Counted from the stretch's first letter, positions 37,364 to 47,340 are shown. The stretch is DNA of 64,000 nt from Maribacter sp. ACAM166 (GCF_005771495.1 NZ_VAUW01000009.1:85252-149251), one strand, 5' to 3'. The notes: generated from the letters alone by a model not told the origin. Program-made: numbers and translations.

Positions 37364-38392
37364 TTAATACCCACCACTAATTATTTTATTTTTAAAAAGC
37401 GAAGTAGTATCATACAACTCAGTGGTTACGATGTACACACCAAGATCATAATTGAAGGGTCGATTGTATGTTAAACCTCCATCTATATTTTTTAAGATTA
37501 TTTGTTTCCCTGAAATATCATGAACAACCAAGGTCTTTAATGGTTGAGTAGCTTCAATATATAGTATGTGTTTATTTACATATACTATCACTTCTGCTTT
37601 ATTAGACAAAGTAACCAGTAGTTGTTCTGTTCTAGTGCCTAATGAAAAAGCTGAATAAGCCGATAGGTCTAGTTCTTCGTTCGTACTAATAGAACCTGAA
37701 TCCAAACTGCTTAATTCCCCTAACAATGAATACTCATCAACCATTGAAGGTATGGCGACCCACACAGAGCCATTCCAACCTACAAGAGTTAAATTGGATA
37801 GTGAAGATGATGTCAAATCTGAAATAGCACTTGAAGGTCTCCAACTAAGTGAAATACCGGTATTTACTCCATTACTAATTACATCCCAATATTCAACCGA
37901 AGAGATTGATGAGAGAGAGCTCTCCAAAGCACTACCAATTGAGTTTGGTGCCGACCTGAAATATGCAGCATCTACACCGTCACTAGTTGATGGTATTACT
38001 CGAATTGGAGCATATATACCTGCTTGTCCTATCGGTAGAATAAACGCTTCATTACTTTGCGTTTGCGCATAGCCATCTAAAAAATGAATATCGCTAGCTC
38101 CGCTCCATGTTGCTCCATTTGAAAAAGACAAAACACCATAATCTAATTTCGTTCTGCTAGTTGTGGTTGAACCTTCACCAAAAGTAAAGTCTTCCGCTCC
38201 AGTAGAAAGTAAGCTATTATCACCTATATATATATCACTGTGGTTTTGAACTTGCGCCTGAAGGGTATTCAAGTTACAAAATATAGTAACCATTAAAAGA
38301 TATGGAAAAAACGATTTAATTTTTTGTTTAGTTATGCTTAATGCGGTACCATCAAATACATCTAAATACCTAGTTGAGTAATTTTTTTTCAT
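37364..38392 (-). CDS. Secreted hypothetical protein with T9SS-like C-terminal domain (cassette partner, copy B)
   Basis: A 342-residue paralogue of the proteins at 31720 and 38654, sharing HSDIYIGDNSLLSTGAEDF, FLDGYAQTQSNEAFILPIGQ, AAYFRSAPNSIGSALESS and ISLSWRPSSAISDLTSSS, and a C-terminal tail ending FKNKIISGGY. The N-terminus again has an extended region before the hydrophobic export segment (FFPYLLMVTIFCNL) and a likely cleavage after LQA. It lies 36 bp upstream of the large collagen-like gene, the same layout as copy A. The conserved pairing implies that the two proteins work together at the cell surface. No biochemical function can be assigned. Confidence 0.8.
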   Translation of the reverse strand: MKKNYSTRYLDVFDGTALSITKQKIKSFFPYLLMVTIFCNLNTLQAQVQNHSDIYIGDNSLLSTGAEDFTFGEGSTTTSRTKLDYGVLSFSNGATWSGASDIHFLDGYAQTQSNEAFILPIGQAGIYAPIRVIPSTSDGVDAAYFRSAPNSIGSALESSLSSISSVEYWDVISNGVNTGISLSWRPSSAISDLTSSSLSNLTLVGWNGSVWVAIPSMVDEYSLLGELSSLDSGSISTNEELDLSAYSAFSLGTRTEQLLVTLSNKAEVIVYVNKHILYIEATQPLKTLVVHDISGKQIILKNIDGGLTYNRPFNYDLGVYIVTTELYDTTSLFKNKIISGGY

Positions 38393-38565
38393 GTTCTAAC
38401 ATTCATTATTACATGCAAGTCTACCGCTATTAATTAGCGTATTATTTTGTTTTCGCCAAGAGCCGCTTATTTGCTGCTGAAGTGTATACTTAGTTTAGAC
38501 CAATAGATAAGAGTGATATATTGCTCGTTAAAATGTATTACACATGTATTTGAGCACTTCTAATT

Positions 38566-38614
38566 CCGAAATAAGTATAATTAAAAATATGAAGTAATTT
38601 TTTACTTTTTGCAT
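38566..38614 (-). pseudogene. Stub of a deleted collagen-like gene
   Basis: From an ATG at 38614 the minus strand reads MQKVKNYFIFLIILIS, nearly the same as the first 16 residues of the collagen-like protein at 31681 (MQKVYHYFIFFIVLIS), then diverges. Its position, 39 bp after the T9SS-tailed gene at 38654, is exactly where the collagen partner sits in the other two cassettes. The rest of the gap to 38393 holds sequence similar to that upstream of copy C (shared ttttcgccaaga). Confidence 0.65.
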
Positions 38615-38653
38615 TGTTGTTATATTTAAGAATAGTCTATGGTAGATTAAAAT

Positions 38654-39715
38654 CTAATACCTACCACTAATTATTTTCTCTCTAAAAAGCCAAGTAGCAT
38701 TATGCACTTCGGTTGTTACAATGTATACACCTAGGTCATAATTAAAAGGTTGATTGTATGTTAAACCTCCATCTAGCTTTTTCGAGAATATTAGTTTACC
38801 TGCAATATCATGAACAATCAAAGTCTTTAAAGGCTGGGAAGCTTCAATAAATACTCTATTTTTATTTACATATACTATCACTTCTACTTTATTAGACAAA
38901 GTAACCAGTACTTCTTCTGTTGAAGTGCCTAATGAAAATACGGAATAAGCCGATAGGTCTACTTCTTCATTCGTACTAATAGAACCCGAATTCAAGCTAC
39001 TTAATTTGCCTAACAAAGAATACTCATCAATCATTGATGGTATGGCGACCCACACAGAACCATTCCAACCTACAATAGTTAAATTAGATAGTGAAGATGA
39101 TGTCAAATCTGTAATAGCACTTGAAGGTCTCCAACTAAGGGAAATGTTGGTCTTTACTCCCTTACTATTTATATCCCAGTATTCAACCGAAGAGATTGAT
39201 GAGATAGACCCATCCAAAGCACCACCAATAGAGTTTGGTGCCGACCTGAAATAGGCAGCATCTACACCTCCACTAGTTGACGGTATTACTTGGATTGGAG
39301 CATAAATACCCGATTGTCCTATCGGTAAAATGAACTCTTCATCGCTCTGAGTTTGACCATACCCATCTAAAAAATGAATATCGCTAGCTCCGCTCCATGA
39401 GGCTCCATTTGAAAAAGATAGAACGCCATAATCTATTTTCGTTCTGCTAGTTGTGGTTGAACCTTCACCAAAATTAAAGTTATTGGCTCCAGTATAAAAT
39501 AAGCTATTATCACCTATATATATGTCACTGTGGTTTTGAACTTGTGCCTGTAGCGTACTCAGTTTAAATAAGATAGTTACCAATAAAAAATAAGTGACAA
39601 CCGATTTTATTTTTTGATTAATGACCATGACAAAAGTTTCGAATTTTATACTACACGTCATTAATGAAGTAATATAAAACACGTTAGAATACTTAGCTAA
39701 ATAGTTTTTTGTCAT
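38654..39715 (-). CDS. Secreted hypothetical protein with T9SS-like C-terminal domain (cassette partner, copy C)
   Basis: A 353-residue third paralogue. It contains HSDIYIGDNSLFYTGANNFN, FLDGYGQTQSDEEFILPIGQ, AAYFRSAPNSIGGALDGS, ISLSWRPSSAITDLTSSS and the tail ASQPLKTLIVHDIAGKLIFS ... EKIISGRY. Export features are as in the other copies (n-region of about 45 residues, hydrophobic VVTYFLLVTILFKL, LQA-QVQ). It is the first gene of the array in transcription order. Its collagen partner has been lost apart from a 49-bp stub just downstream, so it is now an orphan. Confidence 0.8.
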   Translation of the reverse strand: MTKNYLAKYSNVFYITSLMTCSIKFETFVMVINQKIKSVVTYFLLVTILFKLSTLQAQVQNHSDIYIGDNSLFYTGANNFNFGEGSTTTSRTKIDYGVLSFSNGASWSGASDIHFLDGYGQTQSDEEFILPIGQSGIYAPIQVIPSTSGGVDAAYFRSAPNSIGGALDGSISSISSVEYWDINSKGVKTNISLSWRPSSAITDLTSSSLSNLTIVGWNGSVWVAIPSMIDEYSLLGKLSSLNSGSISTNEEVDLSAYSVFSLGTSTEEVLVTLSNKVEVIVYVNKNRVFIEASQPLKTLIVHDIAGKLIFSKKLDGGLTYNQPFNYDLGVYIVTTEVHNATWLFREKIISGRY

Positions 39716-40611
39716 ATTTTACACTATGCTATTGAGCGTAAAACTATCTATACAAATTAAAGCAATTATTTATTTTCGCCAAGATCTCTTTTAAGTATAG
39801 CTGAATGTGCAATAAGTGAAGACGAATGAAATTATTCCACAAAACCATGTATTTTGCTACTTTTTAGTTTGGAAAACTCATTAATTTGAGCGAAGAGTAT
39901 ACCCTCTTTACCTTTTTTTTAACATTAATTAGTAAACAACGTTTAAGTATGTCAGCCGTTACGTGACTAGAGAATTTGGATTAAAATTGAGGAACCCTGT
40001 TGAGAAATTTAAACAGATTTTGGTGAATAAGCCTTTACAAACAATTAATTTTATACACTATTATCGACAAGCTTTGGTTCGACTTTTATTACTATTAATG
40101 TTGGAGTCCACATTATAAATATTTCAACACATATTAATGGTACAACTGAAAAGAAATATTCAATTACAGTTTTGCTAAATGTTAGGTCTTTAATTTGTCC
40201 AAATAAAAAGTCTAGCTGAATAATTCCTCCTACTTCTTACAACTCTTCAAATAAAAGTATGCAATTGTTACTTCTGACCATAAATTATTGATATGCGTTA
40301 CTATTTCTACTTTATATAAACCCCCAAGCTGAAAAAGTAGTAATGAGATTCAAAATAGCTTAAATGAAGAGTGAAACTATACGGGTTTCGCTAGAGCGTC
40401 TTGAATGATAGCCGAATTGCGAATAAACCTAGGATAAATATTTCGATGTTATAAATTTTCCCTGTCAGTTTGTGAAAGTTCAAAAGTTGTTTCTAATATT
40501 TATGGTGAATTGTATTGGACCAGTTAGTAGGGCTAACGTTACAACTATTAAATGGGAACTTACCCAAATCGTACTGTCAGTGTAATTTTTACTTCTATTT
40601 CCAGATGCCAC
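39716..40611. other. Spacer of 0.9 kb without a recognisable gene
   Basis: AT-rich, with only short frames in all six readings and no repeat or RNA signature that I can identify. The first 100 bp resembles the region upstream of copy B (ttttcgccaaga) and probably holds the promoter of copy C. Confidence 0.5.
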
Positions 40612-40645
40612 AAAAAAAGCATCACTTAAAAGTGATGCTTTTTTT
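40612..40645. terminator. Terminator after the transaldolase-like gene
   Basis: AAAAAAAGCATCACTT (40612-40627) pairs with AAGTGATGCTTTTTTT (40630-40645). It lies 27 bp past the stop of the fructose-6-phosphate aldolase gene on the minus strand and has A/T tracts on both sides. Confidence 0.93.
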
Positions 40646-40671
40646 ATGAAAAATTTATTACCTTTTAAGGA

Positions 40672-41325
40672 TTAGTTACCCTTATTGTAATCAGCCAAGA
40701 ATTTCTCTAAACCGCTATCAGTTAATGGGTGCTTCAATAATCCCGTAATTGAACTTAAGCCGCCAGTCATAACATCTGAACCAAGTTTAGCACAATCAAT
40801 AATGTGCATTACGTGACGCACAGATGCTGCTAAAATTTGAGTTTCATACCCGTAGTTATCATATATTAAACGAATATCTGCAATCAAGCCTAAACCATCT
40901 GTTGAGATATCATCTAAACGGCCAATGAAAGGAGATACATACGTAGCGCCTGCTTTAGCAGCCAATAATGCTTGACCTACTGAAAATACTAATGTACAGT
41001 TTGTTTTATATCCCTTATCTGAAAAATATTTAATCGCCTTTACGCCTTCTTTGATCATTGGTACTTTTATGACGATTTGTGGGCTTATTTTAACCAACTT
41101 TTCGCCTTCTGCTACCATACCATCAAAATCGGTAGAAATAACCTCCGCACTAACATCACCTTCTACTAAATCACATATTTTCTTGTAGTGGGCCATAATG
41201 TTATCAGCTCCGGTAATTCCTTCTTTTGCCATTAGGGATGGATTGGTTGTTACCCCATCTAAAATACCCATATCTTGAGCTTCCTTAATCTCATCTAAAT
41301 TTGCTGTATCTATGAAAAACTTCAT
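40672..41325 (-). CDS. fsa: Fructose-6-phosphate aldolase / transaldolase-like protein
   Basis: A 217-residue single-domain barrel of the TalC/FSA subfamily. Markers are [29 protein letters not shown], the Schiff-base Lys in IVIKVPM (about residue 85), [28 protein letters not shown] and [12 protein letters not shown]. These enzymes carry out transaldolase or fructose-6-phosphate aldol cleavage, and the short form cannot be separated by sequence alone. It lies 25 bp downstream of transketolase on the same strand, and rpiA is 3.4 kb away, so it likely completes the non-oxidative pentose phosphate pathway. Confidence 0.92.
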   Translation of the reverse strand: MKFFIDTANLDEIKEAQDMGILDGVTTNPSLMAKEGITGADNIMAHYKKICDLVEGDVSAEVISTDFDGMVAEGEKLVKISPQIVIKVPMIKEGVKAIKYFSDKGYKTNCTLVFSVGQALLAAKAGATYVSPFIGRLDDISTDGLGLIADIRLIYDNYGYETQILAASVRHVMHIIDCAKLGSDVMTGGLSSITGLLKHPLTDSGLEKFLADYNKGN

Positions 41326-41350
41326 TTTATTATTATTTTAAATTTATTAC

Positions 41351-43381
41351 TTAGTTTAAAAAATCCATTACCTCTTTGTACACTTGATCTCCGGTAAATC
41401 CGAATTTTTCATCCAAAACTGAGGCAGGGGCTGAATATCCAAAATGCTCCAATCCAAATACTTTTCCGTTAGCGCCTGCTAATCCTTCCAAGTTTACCGG
41501 TAACCCAGCTGTAAGACCAAAAACTGGTTTGTTTGGTGGAATTACCTTTTCTTGGTACGCTTCAGATTGTTGTCTGAATATCCCTTCTGATGGTATAGAA
41601 GCTATATTCACGTTAAGACCTTCTTTTTCCTCCAATAATTTAGCTGCAGCAACTAGTGTAGAAACCTCAGAACCATTTGCGATTAAAATCACATCTGGAT
41701 CAGTTACTTCCTGTACCAAATACCCCCCTTTTTCAGCTCCTAAAGCTTCTTGGTAACGGTTTCCGCTTTTCGCAGGAACATCCTTAATACCTTGTCTAGA
41801 CAAAATAAGTCCGGTTGGGGTCTTTGTATTTTCTATCGCCATTTTCCAAGCTACGTTCGTTTCTTGAGAATCTGCAGGACGCAACGCAACAAAACTTTGC
41901 TCATGGCTGTGGTTCTTCAATTTCTCTAACAAACGTATTTGAGCTTCTTGCTCAACTGGTTGGTGTGTTGGACCATCCTCACCTACTCTAAAGGCATCGT
42001 GCGTCCAAACAAACTTCACTGGTAATTCTTGAATTGCAGTTAAACGAATTGCCGGTTTCATATAATCGGAGAATACGAAGAACGTAGCAACTACCGGTAT
42101 AATACCACCGTGAAGGGCTATTCCATTTGCGAGAGCGGCCATCGTTAACTCTGCTACACCTGCTTGTAAGAATGCTCCCGAAAAATCACCTTTCTTTAAA
42201 ATATGGGTCTTCTTTAAGAAACCATCCGTTTTATCACTATTCGAAAGATCTGCAGAAGACACAATCATATTCTCAACATTCTGTGCCAAATAGGCCAAAA
42301 CATTAGAAGATGCTACACGTGTTGCTTGACCATCTTTTTGCTCGATTGAACTAAAGTCAAGATCTGGTAATTTGCCTTCCAAGAAACCATCTAGCTTATT
42401 AGAAAGTTCACTGTTTTCTGAACGCCAAGTGTCTATCTCTTTCTTTTTATTATGAGCGTTCTCTTTTTTCTTATTGATTATATCTTCATAATACCCTTCA
42501 ACCTTTTGGTAGATATTAAAAGGATTAGCTACATCTGCACCTAGATGTTCTAAGGTCTTCGTATAGTCTGCTCCTGTATCGCCAATTGGCTTACCATGAA
42601 GTTCTGTATATCCTTCGTATGATGAACCATCTGCTGTAACGCAACCTTTACCCATTATCGTTTGACCAATAATTAAGGTAGGTTTTTCAGCTTCTGCATT
42701 AGCATCTTTTAACGCAGTTCTAATCTGCTCATGGTCGTGCCCATCTATGGTAACGACTTTCCATCCCCACGCTTCATATTTCATGGCTGTATTCTCTGAA
42801 GTAACCTCATCAGTTTTAGATGAAAGTTGTACATCATTAGAATCGTAAAACATAATGAAGTTGCTAAGACCCAAATGGCCCGCAATTCTACCTGCCCCTT
42901 GTGAAATTTCTTCTTGTACACCACCATCAGAAATAAAACCATAGATTTTATGGTTCATCCATTCTCCAAAACGTGCTTTTAAAAAATTTGCCGCAATTGC
43001 AGCGCCTACTCCCATTGTATGTCCTTGACCTAATGGTCCAGATGTATTTTCAATACCTCTAGCAACATCTACCTCTGGGTGACCAGGAGTTACAGATTTC
43101 CATTGCCTAAAGTTTGCAACATCATCCTTTTCAAAATTACCCAATAAGTAATATTGAGCATACATTAATGTAGATAAGTGTCCTGCATCCATGAAAAAAC
43201 GATCACGAAACGGCCAGTGCATATCAGAAGGATCGTAGTTGAAAAATTCAGAATATAAAATGTGCATATAGTCTGCGCCTCCCATAGGTCCACCTGGATG
43301 TCCAGAATTCGCCTTTTCTACCATAGCGACAGCTAATGCCCTTATATTATCAGCTGCTAATTGATCTAGTTCCTTATTCAT
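41351..43381 (-). CDS. tkt: Transketolase
   Basis: A 676-residue thiamine-diphosphate enzyme, full length for the family. Seen are ADNIRALAVAMVEKANSGHP and GGPMGGADY at the N-terminus, the ThDP-binding FISDGGVQEEISQGAGRIAG, GHDHEQI, and in the second domain GAFLQAGVAELTMAALANGI, FFVFSDYMKPAIRL and THDAFRVGEDGPTHQPVEQE. It moves two-carbon units between sugar phosphates in the cytosol. Co-transcribed with the transaldolase-like gene 25 bp downstream. Confidence 0.97.
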   Translation of the reverse strand: MNKELDQLAADNIRALAVAMVEKANSGHPGGPMGGADYMHILYSEFFNYDPSDMHWPFRDRFFMDAGHLSTLMYAQYYLLGNFEKDDVANFRQWKSVTPGHPEVDVARGIENTSGPLGQGHTMGVGAAIAANFLKARFGEWMNHKIYGFISDGGVQEEISQGAGRIAGHLGLSNFIMFYDSNDVQLSSKTDEVTSENTAMKYEAWGWKVVTIDGHDHEQIRTALKDANAEAEKPTLIIGQTIMGKGCVTADGSSYEGYTELHGKPIGDTGADYTKTLEHLGADVANPFNIYQKVEGYYEDIINKKKENAHNKKKEIDTWRSENSELSNKLDGFLEGKLPDLDFSSIEQKDGQATRVASSNVLAYLAQNVENMIVSSADLSNSDKTDGFLKKTHILKKGDFSGAFLQAGVAELTMAALANGIALHGGIIPVVATFFVFSDYMKPAIRLTAIQELPVKFVWTHDAFRVGEDGPTHQPVEQEAQIRLLEKLKNHSHEQSFVALRPADSQETNVAWKMAIENTKTPTGLILSRQGIKDVPAKSGNRYQEALGAEKGGYLVQEVTDPDVILIANGSEVSTLVAAAKLLEEKEGLNVNIASIPSEGIFRQQSEAYQEKVIPPNKPVFGLTAGLPVNLEGLAGANGKVFGLEHFGYSAPASVLDEKFGFTGDQVYKEVMDFLN

Positions 43382-43814
43382 TTATTTTCAGATTATTTTT
43401 CAAGGTTTGTGTTTACTTTAAATCTAGTAAAATCTAGCCAAAGATACCATATCTAAGGCGCTAATTAAAATAAATTGGACAACATAATTCAATAGGATTC
43501 AAGTCTTAACCGATATTTTACGGTTACTTATGATTATTCAAATCATCGAAAGGGTTTTCGGAGATAGCCATCATAAATGAACCATTTAAGAATTAATTGG
43601 TCATAGGTTTTTACAACTCCTATTATAAAACAAATGAATGTGAATTTCTTAACCTGTCTGTTATTGAATTAACTACTTCTATTTTTAGTTTATAAGTGGT
43701 TCAAGATTACCAGCACTATTCAACTCTTCTTATTTCAATTTTTATTAGATGAAAAGGTGTATAAACCCAAATCTGTAATGAATATTCATTACTTCATAAA
43801 AACTTATAATACGC
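43382..43814. other. Spacer between transketolase and VIT-family gene
   Basis: No intact gene. On the minus strand near 43535-43570 a short tail-like peptide (AISENPFDDLNNHK) ends in a stop just before an imperfect AACCG/CGGTT hairpin (43508-43525), possibly the end of a lost gene. The region next to 43382 should contain the tkt promoter. Confidence 0.3.
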
Positions 43815-44510
43815 TTAAGCAACACTGATTCCGAATAAATGACCAATCCATGCTGTTATCGCCATGGCTACGGTTCCCCAAAAACTAATGCGTAAAATAG
43901 CTTTCCACATATTTGAGCCTCCGGCTTTTGCCGCAATTGCTCCTAATACAGCCAAGAATACAACAGCAAACATATATTGAACATATTCCATATACTCAAG
44001 TGGACCAAAATAAGCGACTAATACAGGCAGTAACCCTCCAAAAACAAAAGATGCTCCAGATGATAATGCTGCTACTAATGGTTTTGCTTGGGTAATTTCA
44101 TTTATACCTAATTCATCTCTAGCATGGGCACCAAGGGCATCATGGGCTGTTAACTGTTTGGCAACTTGTAAAGCTAAACTAGAATCTAACCCGCGTTCTT
44201 TATAAATTTTAGCTAGTTCTACTAGTTCCTCTTCAGGCATTTCCTCCAACTCTAACCGTTCACGATCCAAATCTGCGGTTTCCAAGTCTGCCTGTGAACT
44301 AACAGAAACATATTCCCCTGCGGCCATTGATAATGCACCTGCTACCAGACCCGCAACACCTGCCAAAATAATAGGTTCTCTGGTAGAACTTGCCGCAGCA
44401 ACACCTATGACCAAACTGGCAGTTGATAAAATACCATCATTCGCCCCAAGAACAGCCGCTCTTAACCAACTACTTCTGGTACCATAATGTTCTTCGTTTT
44501 GCATAATCAA
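43815..44510 (-). CDS. VIT1/CCC1-family metal transporter
   Basis: A 231-residue membrane protein. The N-terminal hydrophobic pair has the family motifs RAAVLGANDGILSTASLVIG and GALSMAAGEYVSVSSQADLE. A central acidic cytoplasmic helix follows (EMPEEELVELAKIYKERGLD, LTAHDALGAHARDELGI), then three transmembrane helices. This matches the VIT1/CCC1 family, which moves iron or manganese out of the cytosol. The metal is not determined by sequence. Single gene. Confidence 0.93.
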   Translation of the reverse strand: MIMQNEEHYGTRSSWLRAAVLGANDGILSTASLVIGVAAASSTREPIILAGVAGLVAGALSMAAGEYVSVSSQADLETADLDRERLELEEMPEEELVELAKIYKERGLDSSLALQVAKQLTAHDALGAHARDELGINEITQAKPLVAALSSGASFVFGGLLPVLVAYFGPLEYMEYVQYMFAVVFLAVLGAIAAKAGGSNMWKAILRISFWGTVAMAITAWIGHLFGISVA

Positions 44511-44791
44511 TAAAAATTATTAATTGTAATATATTTAATTACAACGAGGTATATTACTCCCTTGTGTACTATATATTAATTGTATATAAATATCAGTTCG
44601 AGCAGTTTTATCAATGAACAACTTAGGAAATCTGATGTACTTCGACAAAGCTCAGAAGAACTATCTAAAGCATTTTAAGGGCTAAAATGATTCCTGATAC
44701 ACTTTTTCTTTATTATAGTTAGAAAAACTACTCGAATTGATATCTGTTTTTGATAAAAATTCAAAATACTAAAATATTGCGCACTTAAAAA

Positions 44792-45472
44792 TTATATTTT
44801 TTTCTCGGTTATTGCCTGTTCACCCTTACCTATAATGACCAAATCTGTTGAAGTTAAAAATAAGCCTGTTTCTACTATGCCAGGTATATTTTTAAGCATG
44901 TGCTCTAATTCGGTCAATTTAATATCGACACCCCAAATATCAACATCTATGATATCATTTTTTTCATCGGTTTTATAATCGTCGTTCCCTTTTTTTCTTT
45001 GCACCGGACGAAAGCCCATCTCTTGTAGTTCTTTTAAAATTAATTGGGTAGCGAAAGGGATTGTTTCCAATGGTAATTTAAATTGTCCTAATTGAGATAC
45101 CCGTTTAGAGGAATCGGCAATTATAATATTGAAATCAGTATTGTGTGCTACAATTTTTTCACGAAGCAAGGCTCCTCCTCCGCCTTTGATTAATTGAAAA
45201 TGATCATCGACTTCATCTGCACCGTCAATTGTAATATTCAATCGTTTAGCCTCTGCCAATGTAATTACGGTTATACCTAAGCTCTTTGCCAATTTTTCAG
45301 TTTCTACTGACGTAGCTACCGTTTTTATTTTCAGGCCTTTAAGAACCATTTTCCCTATGGCCTCTATCAAAAAAAACACTGTTGATCCTGTTCCCAGACC
45401 AATTGTCATTCCAGATTTAATATACTTTACTGCTTCTAATGCCGCTACTTTTTTTTCGTTTACCGAGCTCAC
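44792..45472 (-). CDS. rpiA: Ribose-5-phosphate isomerase A
   Basis: A 226-residue cytosolic isomerase interconverting ribose 5-phosphate and ribulose 5-phosphate. Conserved segments are KSGMTIGLGTGSTVFFLIEA, NITIDGADEVD with the catalytic acidic pair, and IKGGGGALLREKIVA. Then come IADSSKRVSQLGQFKLPLE and the C-terminal PGIVETGLFL. Length and order are standard. It belongs functionally with the tkt/fsa pair upstream in coordinates, but is separated from it by the VIT gene. Confidence 0.96.
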   Translation of the reverse strand: MSSVNEKKVAALEAVKYIKSGMTIGLGTGSTVFFLIEAIGKMVLKGLKIKTVATSVETEKLAKSLGITVITLAEAKRLNITIDGADEVDDHFQLIKGGGGALLREKIVAHNTDFNIIIADSSKRVSQLGQFKLPLETIPFATQLILKELQEMGFRPVQRKKGNDDYKTDEKNDIIDVDIWGVDIKLTELEHMLKNIPGIVETGLFLTSTDLVIIGKGEQAITEKKI

Positions 45473-45634
45473 TATTTAATAGTTCTATGGTTAATTTTCA
45501 TCTTCTTAAGCTCTAAAGGTATTTATAATTAACCGATGCCTTTACCTGATAAATAAAGTAAAAGAAACAATTGGATGTAATTGATTCAGAAACAGCTAAA
45601 AAGGCACACGTAGAAATGAATTTAACCTATCTGC

Positions 45635-46507
45635 TCATTGATTTACAGGTACATCATTTTTAATACCTTGAATCAACAATACCGGTACTTCTGAATAGAA
45701 GGTTGATCGTTCTATCACCAAGTCACTACATATACCATTCATATAACTATTGGTAATATTCGACATGACCAATAGTTGACATTTAAATTGCTTGATAAAT
45801 TGTTGTACCGAATTTGAAAATGAATCAGTCATAGCCAAACTTTGAAAAGAGTGGTTTACAGCCGCTAACTTCTTGTCAATCATTTCATGATTGAACCTTT
45901 GCAATTCGGGTAATTGACCAAGACTATTCTGAATAGTTACTATTTCTACCGAACTATGAAAAATTTTGGCCAGCATTAAAATTGGGTCTAATTCTTCACT
46001 ACTATAAAAATGATTTAAATCTGAAATAAAAGCAATAGTATTGAGCTGTTTGAATTGAAAGTCCTTCGGAACCGCTAAAACGGGACAATTAGTCACGGCT
46101 TTTACTATTCTAACTGTATTTCTGCCCATAAATACCGAGTCCTTCTCTGAACTACCAATGGTACCCATTACAATATAGTCTATCTCAGAATCGATTACCA
46201 CTTGCTTAACCTCATCTATCAACAAAGAATAAGAAGAAATGGTTTTATAATTATGAAGCTGATTTTTAAAGTTTTTTCTACTATTTCGTACGAGTGCTTC
46301 CAGGCCTTTTTTAGAAGATAGTGCAGGGGTAGAATTTTGTAATACGTTAGGTACGGCATCTGCCAAGAAACGAGTACTAGTGATTTCTGGCGTGTAGGTA
46401 TTTAGAAAATAGAAGACACAATTTGTATTCTCAAAAAGATGAAAGGCATACGTAGTTGCGTTCCATGCTGGGACTGAAAAATCGGTAAGTACCAGTATAT
46501 TCTTCAT
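45635..46507 (-). CDS. Universal stress protein (tandem UspA)
   Basis: A 290-residue protein of two UspA domains. The first begins ILVLTDFSVPAWNATTYAF and ends with the nucleotide-binding signature VMGTIGSSEKDSVFMG-N-TVRIV and CPVLAVP. The second (about 148-290) is more diverged (AFISDLNHFYSSEEL, LLVMSNITNSYMNGI). A TGACAWTTGTCA palindrome lies 57-68 bp upstream, shared with the fnr and cco promoters, so it probably belongs to the low-oxygen regulon. The fnr-like gene lies just upstream on the same strand, 86 bp away. Confidence 0.9.
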   Translation of the reverse strand: MKNILVLTDFSVPAWNATTYAFHLFENTNCVFYFLNTYTPEITSTRFLADAVPNVLQNSTPALSSKKGLEALVRNSRKNFKNQLHNYKTISSYSLLIDEVKQVVIDSEIDYIVMGTIGSSEKDSVFMGRNTVRIVKAVTNCPVLAVPKDFQFKQLNTIAFISDLNHFYSSEELDPILMLAKIFHSSVEIVTIQNSLGQLPELQRFNHEMIDKKLAAVNHSFQSLAMTDSFSNSVQQFIKQFKCQLLVMSNITNSYMNGICSDLVIERSTFYSEVPVLLIQGIKNDVPVNQ

Positions 46508-46563
46508 AAAAATGATTTGAATCTATAATGTATAAAAGTAAACTCAAGAGCGAACCGAGACAA

Positions 46564-46575
46564 TGACATTTGTCA
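46564..46575 (-). promoter_or_regulatory. Putative Fnr site TGACATTTGTCA
   Basis: An inverted repeat TGACA-TT-TGTCA, 57 bp upstream of the universal stress protein start. It matches the perfect palindromes at 47341 and 50036 except for one central base. A TACTTTTA sequence resembling the -7 element lies between it and the start. Confidence 0.6.
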
Positions 46576-46593
46576 GTAAATATTATTAGTAAT

Positions 46594-47292
46594 TTAAAAA
46601 CCTTCTGATAACTCTTGAAGTTTTTGTTCTTGTACAATTCCTATCTTCTTACCTGATGTTTTAATAAGTCCTTTTTTCTTAAATTCAGATATCATGCGAA
46701 TGAGGGATTCTGTCGCTGCACCCACGATATTTGCATAGTCATCCCTACTCAAGGTCAACACCAAAAAACCATTCTCATCTTCACCGTAATTTTTATTTAA
46801 ATAAATAAAGGCTTCGGCTAATCGTTGCTTTATTGTTTTTTGAGACATATTTACAATCACATCATCTGCCTCCTTTAAATCATGTGCCATATGACGTAAT
46901 ACTTCAAGAGAAAAGTATGGATTTGTATTTAAGATATTGGAGATGATCTCTTTGGGAATGAAACAGACTTCCATATCGTTTATCGCTGTAGCACTAAGGT
47001 TTGTACAATCTTCTGCAATCACCGAACGTTGTCCCATGACTTCGCCTTTGTTCGACAATTTTACGATTTGTTCTTTTCCATTACTGCTTAATTTAGACAA
47101 CTTAGAAACCCCATCTTTCACACAAAATACACCGTCAAGTTTCTGACCTTCTACAAAAAGAGAATCACCTTTTTTAAGCTTTCTTGAAATCTTAGCATCA
47201 GAAACTTTTTTCAATTCTTCTTTGCTCAATGCCCGTAGAGAATTAAACTGCCGTACAATACAATTATCACATCTACTATCCATGTTTATCAT
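46594..47292 (-). CDS. fnr: Crp/Fnr family transcriptional regulator (Fnr-like)
   Basis: About 233 residues from the ATG at 47292 (MINMDSRCDNC). An in-frame TTG at 47346 would place the start inside the regulatory palindrome and is less likely. ATG 47283 is also possible. The N-terminus has a C-x2-C pair (SRCDNCIVRQFNSL) as in Bacteroidetes Fnr-type proteins. A cyclic-nucleotide-binding-like beta-roll follows (GDSLFVEGQKLDGVFCVKDG), then a C-terminal helix-turn-helix (LSRDDYANIVGAATESLIRM). Whether it holds an iron-sulfur cluster is uncertain, since only two N-terminal cysteines are obvious. It is placed between the stress gene and copper ATPase/cbb3 genes, with a shared palindrome at all three promoters. 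Confidence 0.9.
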   Translation of the reverse strand: MINMDSRCDNCIVRQFNSLRALSKEELKKVSDAKISRKLKKGDSLFVEGQKLDGVFCVKDGVSKLSKLSSNGKEQIVKLSNKGEVMGQRSVIAEDCTNLSATAINDMEVCFIPKEIISNILNTNPYFSLEVLRHMAHDLKEADDVIVNMSQKTIKQRLAEAFIYLNKNYGEDENGFLVLTLSRDDYANIVGAATESLIRMISEFKKKGLIKTSGKKIGIVQEQKLQELSEGF

Positions 47293-47340
47293 CTTTATAC
47301 CTGATACTCCAAAATTACTTAGGCTATATTTAATAGGAAC

